Shown piece by piece: positions 7,601 to 16,641 of a stretch of DNA of 64,000 bases. Numbering within the stretch: the first letter of the stretch is position 1; every line of letters begins with the position of its first letter. A program made the translations under genes and the position numbers. This DNA comes from Arcobacter ellisii (GTDB lineage Bacteria; Campylobacterota; Campylobacteria; Campylobacterales; Arcobacteraceae). The notes under the pieces are model-generated. The model was not told where the DNA came from and did no database searches. It was given only the letters and a program-made list of their open reading frames with translations. The stretch spans positions 1,860,001 through 1,924,000 of the forward strand of contig NZ_CP032097.1 of the NCBI RefSeq assembly GCF_003544915.1. Direction: 5' to 3'.

Positions 7601-9278
7601 CTTCTTTTATTAAAAGCTTAGGTTCATTTATATAATAACCTTGAGCATAATCTATACCCAACTCTTTTACTTTTTCAAAGATTTCTTTACTTGATACAAA
7701 TTCTGCTATTGTTTTAAAACCTTGTCTTTTTGCAAAATCTACAATTGTTATAACTATTTCTTGATTATTCTTATTAATTAAAATATCTTTTATCAATGAA
7801 CCATCAATTTTTATATAATCAGCATTTAATCTAATTAAATATTCAAAGTTTGAATACCCTGAACCAAAATCATCAATTGCAATTTTACAACCAAGTTTTC
7901 TAACTTTGTCAATAAAAACATTAACTAAAGAGAAATCTTCTATTCCTTCTGATTCAACAATTTCAAATACAATTTTAGAGGCAATATTATATTCAACTAA
8001 CATATCCAAAATATAAGTAGATATTGTTTTATTTTTTATATCTTCAAATGTTAAATTTAATGAAAGTTCATAATCTTTATCTTTAAAATACTCAAATGAT
8101 TTTTTAATAACTCTTTTTGTAAGTTTTAAATACTGTTTTGATTTTTTTGCAATATCTAAAAAATAGTAAGGAGAAATAGCAATACCATCTTCATCTACTA
8201 ATCTTACTAAAGCTTCATATTTTTCTATTTTATTTGTTTGAATATTTAGAATTGGTTGATAATATGGAACTATTTTGTCATTTTCAAATGCTTTTTTTAA
8301 TTTTGTAGTCCACATAATATTTTTTTCATAAATCTTTTCAATCTCTAAATTCTTATCATAAATATGAATATCTTTATTTACTTTGGCATATCTTTTAATT
8401 ATATTTGCAGTTTTCTTTAAACTATTTTTATCTTCAAAAGAGATACTATAATTCATTTGTACATATATCTCTTTTCCTTTTATTGTTAAAGGAGATGAAG
8501 AAATCGAATCTACTAAAAATTTAACAAATCTTGTAAAATGTTCTCTTTCTTCATTATCTGCTAAAATCGCAAATTCATCTGAATAGATTCTATATAAAGA
8601 GTATTTATTTCCCATAAACTTTCTAAATACTTTTGAAATAATTTTTAAAACCTCATCTCCAACATCATAACCATAAAAATCATTTATTTCACCAAATCTA
8701 CTTATATCCAATAAAGCTAAAGCAGGTTTTCTTGATTTTTTTATATCTTCTAATAATTTGAATCGATTTCCCTCTTTTGTTAAAAAATCTTCTCTCAAAC
8801 TTTTCTCTAATTCAACTGATTTATGTATTAAATCTGTTATTTCATGTCTTATTGCTATATATTCAATTATTTCATTATCTTCATCTAAAATAGGCATAAT
8901 AGTGATATTTACATAATAATACTCACCATCTTTTCTTCTATTTCTTAAAACTCCTTGCCAAGTTTTTTTGCTACTTATTGTTTTCCATAAATCTTTAAAA
9001 ACTTCTTTTGAACTTTCGCCTTTTAAAAGATTATGGGGTTTGCCAAGAATCTCTTCTCTTGAATATAAAGTTACCTCACAAAATTTATCATTTACATAAG
9101 TGATATTACCTTTTAAATCTGCTTTTGAAACAATATTACTCTCTTCAACAGCCTGTTTATACTGATTTAATATATGATTTTCCCTCTTTAATTTTCTCAT
9201 ATTTTTTACAATAGATAACAAATAAAGAATGATTACAAATGCTAACAATAATAGATAATCTTCAGTTACAAAATTCAA
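7590..9278 (-). CDS. Membrane PAS-GGDEF-EAL protein, probable c-di-GMP phosphodiesterase
   Basis: One N-terminal helix (about 9-26) anchors a PAS domain (KADLKGNITYVNDKFCEVT, then PILDEDNEIIEYIAIRHEI), a GGDEF-like domain and an EAL domain. The GGDEF signature is degenerate (RIYSDEF, both glycines lost), so cyclase activity is unlikely. The EAL part keeps the key positions: YEALVRL, NLTFED, EIVESEG, IDDFGSGYSNF, YIKIDGSLI, AEFV and QGY. The likely role is c-di-GMP hydrolysis to pGpG, tuned by the PAS input. The TTG start has AAGGA upstream. It is convergent with the FMN reductase. Confidence 0.88.
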   Translation of the reverse strand: MNFVTEDYLLLLAFVIILYLLSIVKNMRKLKRENHILNQYKQAVEESNIVSKADLKGNITYVNDKFCEVTLYSREEILGKPHNLLKGESSKEVFKDLWKTISSKKTWQGVLRNRRKDGEYYYVNITIMPILDEDNEIIEYIAIRHEITDLIHKSVELEKSLREDFLTKEGNRFKLLEDIKKSRKPALALLDISRFGEINDFYGYDVGDEVLKIISKVFRKFMGNKYSLYRIYSDEFAILADNEEREHFTRFVKFLVDSISSSPLTIKGKEIYVQMNYSISFEDKNSLKKTANIIKRYAKVNKDIHIYDKNLEIEKIYEKNIMWTTKLKKAFENDKIVPYYQPILNIQTNKIEKYEALVRLVDEDGIAISPYYFLDIAKKSKQYLKLTKRVIKKSFEYFKDKDYELSLNLTFEDIKNKTISTYILDMLVEYNIASKIVFEIVESEGIEDFSLVNVFIDKVRKLGCKIAIDDFGSGYSNFEYLIRLNADYIKIDGSLIKDILINKNNQEIVITIVDFAKRQGFKTIAEFVSSKEIFEKVKELGIDYAQGYYINEPKLLIKEEKA

Positions 9279-9397
9279 AAGAGTCCTTAAATAAATTTAT
9301 TTTTTATTATTGTACTATGTTTTTAATTATTTATTACAGTTAAATTTCTGCTTAAAAACTATTCTTATACTGTAACTTTATTGTCATTGTTTTATGT

Positions 9398-9403
9398 TAC
9401 AAT
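9398..9403 (+). promoter_or_regulatory. Possible -10 element very close to the PIN-PhoH start
   Basis: GTTACAATTTTATT directly precedes the ATG at 9410. A -10 at TACAAT would place the transcription start on or next to the start codon, and no Shine-Dalgarno sequence is visible. A leaderless mRNA is possible. Confidence 0.4.
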
Positions 9404-9409
9404 TTTATT

Positions 9410-10789
9410 ATGAAAGAAAAAGTATATGTCCTAGACACAAATATCATCTTACAAAATCTTCAAAATCTCTACAAAATTTCCGATAATAAAACTAACCACA
9501 TTGTAATACCTGAAACAGTACTTCTTGAATTAGAGGATAAAAAGAAACTGCCAAATGAATTAGGGTATTACTCAAGAGAGTTTGCAAGATTATTAGCTAA
9601 GATGAAAATAAAAGAGGTTGATTATAAATTAGGTTTTAAAGTTGTGAAACTTTTTAATGAAGAAATAAATATTGACATCATTGCAAAAGATGTTTATGAT
9701 ACTCAAATAGAACAAATTCATATCTCTGAATCAAATGATAAAAGAATTATTGAAGTAGCTTCTATTGCCCAAGAGTATTATAGAGGATATAAAACTATTT
9801 TTTTATCACTTGATGTTTATGCTAGAACTTTTGCACTATTTAAAGGAATAAAAACAGAAACTCTGCATGATGATAAATCAATGGTTCCAAATTTTAACTT
9901 TGTAAAATCAATAGAACTAGATTCTTCTTTATTTAATAGTTTAGAGAATAAAGATATCACTTCTATTGACAAAGATTATGAGATGGAAAATTTTGCTTAT
10001 TGTTTTGAAAGTACAGATGGGAACATCGAATATGCGATTATTACAAATGGCAAAATTGATATTCTAAAAGAGAATGATTTTAAAGCTTTAAATGTAAAAC
10101 CTGTGAATATAAAACAAAAACTTTTTACAAAAGCGATTTTAACAAATCTATACGATTTACTTGTAATTGATGCAAAAGCAGGAAGTGGGAAAACTTTGAT
10201 GTCAGTAGTTAGTTCTATGAGGTTAATTGATTTAGGACTATATGATAAAATCGTATATGTTAGAAACTCAATAGAATCATTAGATAAAGGCGCTGATGTT
10301 GGATATCTATCAGGAAATGATGAAAAATTTAGAATTTATAATATGGCATTACAAGATACTTTAGAGTTTATTGCAAAAAAACATCTAAAAAAGAGTGAAA
10401 ATAGAGAAAATCAAGAATCTATTGATTCAAAAATTGATGAACTAAAATCAAGATATTGTATTGAAACACTTTGGCCAGGAGAAGCAAGAGGACGAACTTT
10501 AAGTGGAGCTATTGTTATTATGGATGAGTGGCAAAATAGTAGTGAAAAAACAACTCAACTAATACTTTCGAGACTTGATGAGAGTTGTATGGCAATTGTT
10601 ATTGGTTCAAATAGACAAATAGATAACTTATATTTGAATAAATATAACAATGGACTAACAACTCTTTTAAAACAGACAAATGAGTCTCACCCTGAACTTA
10701 AAATGTTTGCTATTGAGTTAGAAAAAGCAGTTCGAGGTAAATTTGCTCAATTTACAGAAAGAATTTTTGAAAAAAAAGTAGAGAACTAA
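9410..10789 (+). CDS. PIN-PhoH fusion ATPase (PhoH2/YlaK type, 459 aa)
   Basis: The N-terminal PIN nuclease domain (residues 1-150) has the acidic residues expected of a metal-dependent RNase: Asp9 in VLDTNII, Glu36 in PETVLLE, Asp110 before KRII and Asp135 in LSLD. The C-terminal PhoH domain is a P-loop ATPase with Walker A DAKAGSGKT (254-262) and Walker B GAIVIMDE (366-373). Proteins with this arrangement are reported as ATP-dependent RNA-unwinding ribonucleases. The start is fixed by the PIN motif, since LDTN begins eight residues in. The gene is monocistronic and ends in a terminator shared with the convergent small gene. Confidence 0.9.
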   Translation: MKEKVYVLDTNIILQNLQNLYKISDNKTNHIVIPETVLLELEDKKKLPNELGYYSREFARLLAKMKIKEVDYKLGFKVVKLFNEEINIDIIAKDVYDTQIEQIHISESNDKRIIEVASIAQEYYRGYKTIFLSLDVYARTFALFKGIKTETLHDDKSMVPNFNFVKSIELDSSLFNSLENKDITSIDKDYEMENFAYCFESTDGNIEYAIITNGKIDILKENDFKALNVKPVNIKQKLFTKAILTNLYDLLVIDAKAGSGKTLMSVVSSMRLIDLGLYDKIVYVRNSIESLDKGADVGYLSGNDEKFRIYNMALQDTLEFIAKKHLKKSENRENQESIDSKIDELKSRYCIETLWPGEARGRTLSGAIVIMDEWQNSSEKTTQLILSRLDESCMAIVIGSNRQIDNLYLNKYNNGLTTLLKQTNESHPELKMFAIELEKAVRGKFAQFTERIFEKKVEN

Positions 10790-10804
10790 ACTTCTCTATT
10801 TTTT
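10779..10804. terminator. Terminator between convergent genes
   Basis: TAGAGAA pairs with TTCTCTA across a 6-nt loop and is followed on the plus strand by six Ts. The stem contains both convergent stop regions. Confidence 0.65.
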
Positions 10805-10915
10805 AGAACAATTTCCTTTGTCACCACAACCACAATTACCATTTTTTCCAAATAATTTGTTTAAAAAATAAATTGCTGCAATTCCAACTATAATGTAAAT
10901 AATAATGTCTTCCAT
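10796..10915 (-). CDS. FeoB-associated Cys-rich membrane peptide (39 aa)
   Basis: An open frame reaches 11023, but the ATG at 10915 (MEDIIIYIIVG) is preceded by AAGGTTTAAA and fits the family. The product has one hydrophobic N-terminal helix followed by a glycine and cysteine-rich tail (NCGCGDKGNCSKK), typical of FeoB-associated Cys-rich membrane proteins that accompany ferrous iron transport. No feoA or feoB lies in this window, so it is an orphan here. A near-consensus Fur box overlaps its probable promoter, which supports an iron-related role. Family call from length and Cys pattern. Confidence 0.72.
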   Translation of the reverse strand: MEDIIIYIIVGIAAIYFLNKLFGKNGNCGCGDKGNCSKK

Positions 10916-10929
10916 TTTAAACCTTATTT

Positions 10930-10946
10930 TGATAATGATTATTATA
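10930..10946 (-). promoter_or_regulatory. Fur box overlapping a -10 element
   Basis: TGATAATGATTATTA at 10930-10944 matches the 7-1-7 Fur consensus TGATAAT-N-ATTATCA at 13 of 14 palindromic positions. On the minus strand a TATAAT (10941-10946) overlaps it, so bound Fur would block RNA polymerase for the small gene starting at 10915. Confidence 0.68.
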
Positions 10947-11021
10947 TCATCAAATTGTAATTTTGCATTTTTTTTAAGTTTAAAACAATAAAATATAATA
11001 ATAAAAATAAAAGGATATCCC

Positions 11022-12695
11022 ATACAAAATAGATTAATAAATGATACTATTTACAATCATATAGAATATACAAAACTTGAAGATAAAATCCTTCAAACAA
11101 AAATAGTAAATAGATTACAGTTCATAACACAAAATGCTTTGGCATATTTTTCTTATCCCTCAATCACTACAAAAAGATTTATTCATAGTTTAGGAACTAT
11201 GCATTTAGCCTCTTTTATGTTTAAAAATGCACTTTTAAATGCAGATAAAAAAACAAAAACTGATTTTTTATCTAACCTAAAAAATGTGATAGTTTCAATA
11301 ATTATCGAAGAGAATCTAAAACTTACTTTTGATGATATGGATTATTTTGACAACAAAGCTTTATATCAATTTACAATTCCAACAAAATCAAAATCACAAA
11401 GAGCAACTTATACTATATTTTTACAAACCCTAAGAATCGTTGCCCTACTTCATGATGTTGGACATCTTCCTTTTTCACATCAAGTTGAATATGCCCTAAA
11501 AAAAGTTTATGACAAAATTAGATTAAAAGAGCAAAATCAAGAAGTTTTACTGGAAAAAGAGGTAGTTTTTAAAGAAAATTATGAAGAGATAACAAATAAC
11601 TCAAAAGAGGTTTTACATGAAGCAATAGGTGAAAATCTTTTAAAACTTTTATTTGATTATGAATTAGAAGAATTAATCTCAAAATCTTATGAAAAAGAGT
11701 ATCTAAAACTTATTAAAAGACTTGCCCTTTTAATTCTTGAAGAAGAGTTTTATGAAGGTTTTGATTTTAAAGTTTTACATGAATTTATAGATAGTACAGT
11801 TGATGCAGATAGACTTGATTACATAAATCGTGATATGTTAGCAAGTGGTTATATAACTGGTCCAAATGACCATATAAGAATTACAAAACAAGCAGTTCTT
11901 GTAGAAAAAGATGAAAAATTTTATCTAAGTTTTTATGATATGAGTTTGATTGACATTGAACATATGTTAGAGATGAGATTTAACCTTTATAAAAAAGTTA
12001 TCTTCAATCATGGTATTGCAAAAACAGATACTTTACTTGAAAGTGTGGTTCAATATTTAGCAAGCAAATATTTTGAAGATGAAAAAGAAGAAAAACTTTC
12101 AAACTCTATTTCAATGCTTTGGAATTTTAAAAACCAAAATAGACAAAAAGAGCTTGATACAATCTCTATGCTTGATGAAAACTGGTTGATTTCACTCTTT
12201 AAAAATAGATATTTTGATATAAAAGATAAAGAGATTCAAACAAAAGAAGATACAAAATATTTATACTGTTTTGAAGAGGTTTTATTTGGAAAACGAAGAT
12301 TTAGAAGTCCATGGAAAAATCTAAATGAATTTTATAAAGTTTTAGATTTTACAACGGTAGAAAGATACAAATTTAGAGAAAGTTTTGGATTTATAACAGC
12401 AAATAGATTGACAAAACTTCAAGTTGCTTTAGAAGATTTTATAAAAAAATATGAAAATGAAGAGTTATATTTTGCATATCAAATAGTTTCATTTAAACTT
12501 GGAATTGCTAAAGATTTTTATCTTTTTGATGGAGAAGAACTTATAAATATTGATGAAATTTCAACTTTGAGAAAAAGATTAAAACACTCAATGAGAAATA
12601 CTGTTCCATTTTATTTATATTCAACTAAAAAAGTTTTATCACCTGAAATGAAAGTTGATTTAAAATCTATATTATTTAACATTTTTGAGGAATGA
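11022..12695 (+). CDS. HD-domain phosphohydrolase, probable ATA start (557 aa)
   Basis: A member of the dGTPase-like HD superfamily: the metal ligands are in RFIHSLGTMH, LLHDVGHLPFSH (HD near residues 144-145) and DSTVDADRLDYINRD. The first ATG/GTG/TTG codon in frame is TTG at 11139, but that would remove the conserved start of the fold. The frame upstream encodes INDTIYNHIEY and ILQTKIVNRLQFITQNALAYF, which match the family's usual INDPVHG...FQRLRRIKQLGLAY opening. No standard start exists between the stop at 10989 and 11139. ATA at 11022, preceded by AAAAGGA with 6-base spacing, is the most plausible initiation codon. Substrate unknown. Confidence 0.8.
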   Translation: MQNRLINDTIYNHIEYTKLEDKILQTKIVNRLQFITQNALAYFSYPSITTKRFIHSLGTMHLASFMFKNALLNADKKTKTDFLSNLKNVIVSIIIEENLKLTFDDMDYFDNKALYQFTIPTKSKSQRATYTIFLQTLRIVALLHDVGHLPFSHQVEYALKKVYDKIRLKEQNQEVLLEKEVVFKENYEEITNNSKEVLHEAIGENLLKLLFDYELEELISKSYEKEYLKLIKRLALLILEEEFYEGFDFKVLHEFIDSTVDADRLDYINRDMLASGYITGPNDHIRITKQAVLVEKDEKFYLSFYDMSLIDIEHMLEMRFNLYKKVIFNHGIAKTDTLLESVVQYLASKYFEDEKEEKLSNSISMLWNFKNQNRQKELDTISMLDENWLISLFKNRYFDIKDKEIQTKEDTKYLYCFEEVLFGKRRFRSPWKNLNEFYKVLDFTTVERYKFRESFGFITANRLTKLQVALEDFIKKYENEELYFAYQIVSFKLGIAKDFYLFDGEELINIDEISTLRKRLKHSMRNTVPFYLYSTKKVLSPEMKVDLKSILFNIFEE

Positions 12696-12746
12696 AATAA
12701 ATAGATATTTTGATAAAATTAAAAATATCATTTTAAAGGATAAATC

Positions 12747-13385
12747 TTGGATTTAACTACTCTTAGAGCAAAATATACAACAAGAGGTTTAGATATAAAA
12801 GATTTAAACCCAAATCCTTTTTTACAATTTGAGCTTTGGTTCAATCAAGCAATGCAAGCAAAACTTACTGAACCAAACGCTTTTTCCCTAGCAACTGTTG
12901 GAACTGATATGATGCCAAGTATTAGAACAGTTTTACTTAAAATATTTGATGAAAAAGGTTTTGTATTTTTTACAAATTATAAAAGTAAAAAAGCAAAACA
13001 AATAGAAGTAAATCCAAAAGCAGCTGCACTTTTTCCTTGGCTTGACTTAGAACGTCAAGTAAAAATTGAAGGAAATATTGAAAAAATCTCAACAACTGAA
13101 TCTTTAAAATATTTTCTTTCACGCCCAAAAGGGAGTCAAATTGGAGCTTGGGTTTCTCACCAAAGTCAAGTTATTAGCTCAAGAAGTTTGCTTGAACAAA
13201 AATTTGATGAAATCAAAAGAAAGTTTGTAAAAGGTGAAGTTCCTTTTCCTGATTTTTGGGGTGGATATATTATAAAACCCACAAAAATAGAGTTTTGGCA
13301 AGGTGGACAAGATAGACTTCATGATAGATTTTTATATGAATTAGAAGAAAATGGCACTTGGACTATTTCAAGACTTGCACCCTAA
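12747..13385 (+). CDS. pdxH: Pyridoxamine 5'-phosphate oxidase
   Basis: An FMN-dependent oxidase converting pyridoxamine or pyridoxine 5'-phosphate to pyridoxal 5'-phosphate, the last step of vitamin B6 salvage. Family motifs are all present: [56 protein letters not shown] and the C-terminal [11 protein letters not shown]. Length (212 aa) is normal. TTG start with AAAGGA upstream. It follows the HD gene by 51 bp on the same strand and may be co-transcribed with it. Confidence 0.96.
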   Translation: MDLTTLRAKYTTRGLDIKDLNPNPFLQFELWFNQAMQAKLTEPNAFSLATVGTDMMPSIRTVLLKIFDEKGFVFFTNYKSKKAKQIEVNPKAAALFPWLDLERQVKIEGNIEKISTTESLKYFLSRPKGSQIGAWVSHQSQVISSRSLLEQKFDEIKRKFVKGEVPFPDFWGGYIIKPTKIEFWQGGQDRLHDRFLYELEENGTWTISRLAP

Positions 13386-13462
13386 TCTTTCAAATTGTCA
13401 TATTTTTAAAACTCTTTTGAAAATTTTTGTAAAATTCTTTTAGAAAAATTAGGAGTTTAAAA

Positions 13463-13846
13463 TTGGTACTTGGAAAATGTCCATACTGTTCGGGAAATGT
13501 AATAGCTATAAAAACCATAGCTCTTGGAAAAAAAGTAAATCTTTACACTTGTGAAAATGCAAAAAAAGAGCATGATGAGAGTTCTCAATTTGTATTTTCT
13601 TCTGATTCAACATGTACTTTTAGAGTCTATTCAAATGTTTTTTTAAAATGGAATAAAAGAAGTTTTTCTAAATATGAAATGAAAAAATTATTAGAAGAAG
13701 AACAAATAATTGTAAGACTTCATGGAAGACGTGGAACAGGTGAATATTTTAAATATGTAATAACAGATAAAGAGTATGGCGTTTCTATTTTATGGGACGA
13801 AGAAGTCTCAAAAAAAGAGGAAGAAGAGTTTTTAATCTCTTCTTGA
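13463..13846 (+). CDS. Zinc-ribbon protein (127 aa)
   Basis: The N-terminus has CPYCSGNVI and, further on, a single Cys in YTCENA and one in STCTF, suggesting a topoisomerase-type zinc ribbon. A basic, beta-rich second half (IIVRLHGRRGTGEYFKYVI) is followed by an acidic tail. The TTG start follows a TAGGAG ribosome binding site. The gene's last 15 bp overlap the convergent parvulin gene. I recognise the zinc-finger pattern but not a function; nucleic-acid binding is only a guess. Confidence 0.7.
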   Translation: MVLGKCPYCSGNVIAIKTIALGKKVNLYTCENAKKEHDESSQFVFSSDSTCTFRVYSNVFLKWNKRSFSKYEMKKLLEEEQIIVRLHGRRGTGEYFKYVITDKEYGVSILWDEEVSKKEEEEFLISS

Positions 13847-14113
13847 AGTTGTCTCTAATAAATGGTAACCAAAGTCAGTTTTAACTGGACCATGAACTAC
13901 ATTTATAGCTTCATTAAATACAACTTTATCAAATTCAGGAACCATTTGTCCTTGGAAAAAGTTACCTAAATCTCCACCTCTTGCTCCTGATGGACAAGAA
14001 GAATACTCTTTTGCTAAATCTTCAAATTTCTCACCTTTTGCGATTCTTTCTTTTAATTCTAAACATAATTCTTCACTATCAACTAACAAATGTCTAGCTG
14101 TTGCACTTTTCAT
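13832..14113 (-). CDS. Small cytoplasmic parvulin-type peptidyl-prolyl isomerase
   Basis: A 93-residue single-domain parvulin without signal peptide, comparable to E. coli PpiC. Conserved stretches include ARHLLVDSEE, GEKFEDLAKEYSSCPSG, GGDLGNFFQGQMVPEFD and GPVKTDFGYHLL. It catalyses cis-trans isomerisation of Xaa-Pro bonds and may assist protein folding. TCTCCTT upstream on the opposite strand gives a good AAGGAGA ribosome binding site. Its 3' end overlaps the convergent zinc-ribbon gene. Confidence 0.92.
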   Translation of the reverse strand: MKSATARHLLVDSEELCLELKERIAKGEKFEDLAKEYSSCPSGARGGDLGNFFQGQMVPEFDKVVFNEAINVVHGPVKTDFGYHLLETTSRRD

Positions 14114-14150
14114 AATTTCTCCTTTTAATATAAATTAAATTTTTGATATT

Positions 14151-16556
14151 TTAATCAAAAAATTCTATGGCATTTTTCCCTTGTTTTTTTGCCACGTACA
14201 TAGCTGTATCAGCTTGTTTGATAATATCTTTAACACTAACACTTGAATCACTAAATAGTGTAATTCCAATACTTGGAGTTGAAACATTTATATGACCTTC
14301 AATATGAGTAATTCCATTTAAAACATTTCTAATTTTTTCTGCTAAAGTATTGATATTTGTTTTTGCGATATCTTTATTACTTCCAATATTATCTATTAAT
14401 ACAATAAATTCATCTCCACCAATTCTTGCTATTGTATCTTCATCTCTAATTACTTCTCTAATTTTTTTAGCAACCATAATAAGTAAAGCATCACCTATAT
14501 CATGCCCTAAAGTATCATTTACTTCTTTGAAATTATCTAAGTCAATAAAAATCAAACCACCAACAATTTTATGTCTTACAACTTTTGTTATTGCGTGTTC
14601 TATTCTATCAAGTAATAATAATCTATTTGGTAATCCTGTTAGATTATCATGAGTTGCTTGGTACTCAAGAACTTTTTCTTTATCTTTTTGCTCACCAATA
14701 TCTATATATTGTCCTAGGAAATGAGTTATTTTCCCCTCTTTATCTTTTATAGCTGTAATTGTACTTCTTAAAGGAATGATTTCATCATTTGCTTTTCTAT
14801 TATAAACTTCTCCACTCCAGAAGCCTTGAACTTTTAAACTATTCCATAACTCATCACCAAATTTACTATCTTGATGTCCTGATTTAAAAATTCTTGGATT
14901 TTTACCTAAAATTTCTTCTCTTGCATAACCCATTGTAGTACAAAAGGCTTGATTTACTTTTACGATTTCCCCCACATTATTTGTAATAATCATAGGTTCA
15001 CTTGACTCAAATGCGTATGATGATAATCTTAATTCATCTTCTTGTTTTAATCTTATCTCTTCATACTTAATTTTTTCTAAACAATGTGTCACATCATTTA
15101 CTAATTTATCAAATAAAATTTCTACTTCTTGGTCAAAGAAATTTAACTCATTTGAGTATAAAATCAATGTTCCAACTATTTCATTAAATTTTTTAATTGG
15201 GAAAGTTGCCATTGAATTTATATGTAATTTTTCCGCATCATTATAAAAAACAGAAATATTTTTTTCTTTAAAATTATTAATAATGATATTTGTTTCCCAT
15301 TTTATAGTTTTTGAAACTATATTATCTTGAGTTTTATCATCATATTTATCAATTTGAGTAATAATTTTATCTTTTAAAACTCCATCTTTTGCAATAATTT
15401 TTTTATCATTAACATCATATATAAAACAAAATTCTAAATTTTCATTTTCAGATAAAAGTTCACAAATATTTTCATATAATCTCTCTTTGTTGAAAGTTTT
15501 TAATAAAAATTTATTTGCTTGGTTCAATAATTCATAAATCTCTTTATGTTTTTGAACCTTGTAAAAACTTTTTTGTTCATTAAAAATAATATTTCTTAAA
15601 ACAAAAAGTAAAGAGATTAAAGTTGAAAAACAAACAAATAAAAATATTAAACTTTTATTTCTATCTACAAGTATTTCCTCTTCATATTTTACTGCTGACT
15701 CTTCCATTGAAGAAATTAGATTATTATAAATTTCACTCAAATACTCTATATTACTATTTGAAATAGTTTCCCACTCTTCAAATTTTAAATTAGATTTATT
15801 TAAAACTCTATCTTTAATATCTTTTCTTAAAAGAAAAATCTTGGTTGTATAATCTTCGTTAGATTTACCACTAAATTTTTGTATTAAATCTAAACTACTA
15901 TTATTAAAAAAATAATTTTTATTTATATCTTGAATTGAATAGTTCTTTAAGAAAATATCATATAACTTATTATCAAGTGATTTTTCAACTAAATAAATTT
16001 TTACAAGTGTGTTTTCTATACTACTTGCTTCTTTAAAATTTAAAAAATGAGAAATATTTGATAAATCAGTATTAAAATCAATTGCTAATTTTACGGGTTT
16101 CATCAATTTTAATGAATTTAATAAAATTTGGTCAAATTCATTGTAAGTAAAAAAGATTTCATCAAGGGAAATTGATAAATTCTCAATTTTATTTCTAAAT
16201 AGTTCTAATTTATTTATATCTAATTTATATTGATTAAAATTTGTGTATAAATCTAAAGAAACTAAAACTTTTTTAAATGCTTCAAAAGTTTCGTTTGTTT
16301 TTAATTGTTGTTCATCAAAAGCTGGAGTTTCAACTTTTAATAAATAATATTTTATAGCTAAATCTCTCTCTTTTTGAAGATTTGATACAACTGATTCTAC
16401 AGATTTTAAATACGTTAAATTTTTGTATGTATCATCAACTTCTTTAACTAACTCAACTTTTTCATAAACTAAAATTGAACTAAAATATAAGATTCCTAAT
16501 GCAGGAAGGGTAAAAATTAATATTATCTTTAAAAATAATGTGTTTTTAAACAACAA
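14151..16556 (-). CDS. Membrane NIT-like/GAF/PAS diguanylate cyclase (801 aa)
   Basis: Two helices (about 10-30 and 302-325) bracket a helical periplasmic region whose VSNLQKERDLAIKYY segment resembles the nitrate-sensing NIT domain. The cytoplasmic part has a GAF-like domain (about 345-495), a PAS domain (about 505-640: IITNNVGEIVKVNQAF, FLGQYIDI) and an intact GGDEF domain. The active site GGDEF is at 713-717, with DLDNFKEVNDTLGHDIGD before it. The RxxD inhibitory site (RDED, 704-707) is five residues upstream, so product feedback inhibition is likely. Predicted activity: synthesis of c-di-GMP from two GTP. The TTG start has a GGAAG ribosome binding site. The NIT call is tentative. Confidence 0.87.
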   Translation of the reverse strand: MLFKNTLFLKIILIFTLPALGILYFSSILVYEKVELVKEVDDTYKNLTYLKSVESVVSNLQKERDLAIKYYLLKVETPAFDEQQLKTNETFEAFKKVLVSLDLYTNFNQYKLDINKLELFRNKIENLSISLDEIFFTYNEFDQILLNSLKLMKPVKLAIDFNTDLSNISHFLNFKEASSIENTLVKIYLVEKSLDNKLYDIFLKNYSIQDINKNYFFNNSSLDLIQKFSGKSNEDYTTKIFLLRKDIKDRVLNKSNLKFEEWETISNSNIEYLSEIYNNLISSMEESAVKYEEEILVDRNKSLIFLFVCFSTLISLLFVLRNIIFNEQKSFYKVQKHKEIYELLNQANKFLLKTFNKERLYENICELLSENENLEFCFIYDVNDKKIIAKDGVLKDKIITQIDKYDDKTQDNIVSKTIKWETNIIINNFKEKNISVFYNDAEKLHINSMATFPIKKFNEIVGTLILYSNELNFFDQEVEILFDKLVNDVTHCLEKIKYEEIRLKQEDELRLSSYAFESSEPMIITNNVGEIVKVNQAFCTTMGYAREEILGKNPRIFKSGHQDSKFGDELWNSLKVQGFWSGEVYNRKANDEIIPLRSTITAIKDKEGKITHFLGQYIDIGEQKDKEKVLEYQATHDNLTGLPNRLLLLDRIEHAITKVVRHKIVGGLIFIDLDNFKEVNDTLGHDIGDALLIMVAKKIREVIRDEDTIARIGGDEFIVLIDNIGSNKDIAKTNINTLAEKIRNVLNGITHIEGHINVSTPSIGITLFSDSSVSVKDIIKQADTAMYVAKKQGKNAIEFFD

Positions 16557-16641
16557 ACTTCCTTCTCTAATTTAAGATTATTATATATTTATTTACATTA
16601 ATTATACACTATTTTATTTGGGAAAAAAGGACAAAAAGTAT

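Noticed and set aside
10916-11023. N-terminal extension of the FeoB-associated peptide to 11023
   Set aside because: It would run through the Fur box and -10 element; the ATG at 10915 has a ribosome binding site and the expected family start.
11139-12695. Starting the HD protein at the TTG at 11139
   Set aside because: It would delete a conserved N-terminal segment of the HD fold that is clearly encoded upstream.
12696-12746. GATATTTT...AAAATATC inverted repeat between the HD gene and pdxH as a terminator
   Set aside because: The stem is purely A/T and weak, overlaps a possible -10 region, and is not followed by a T-run long enough to support termination.
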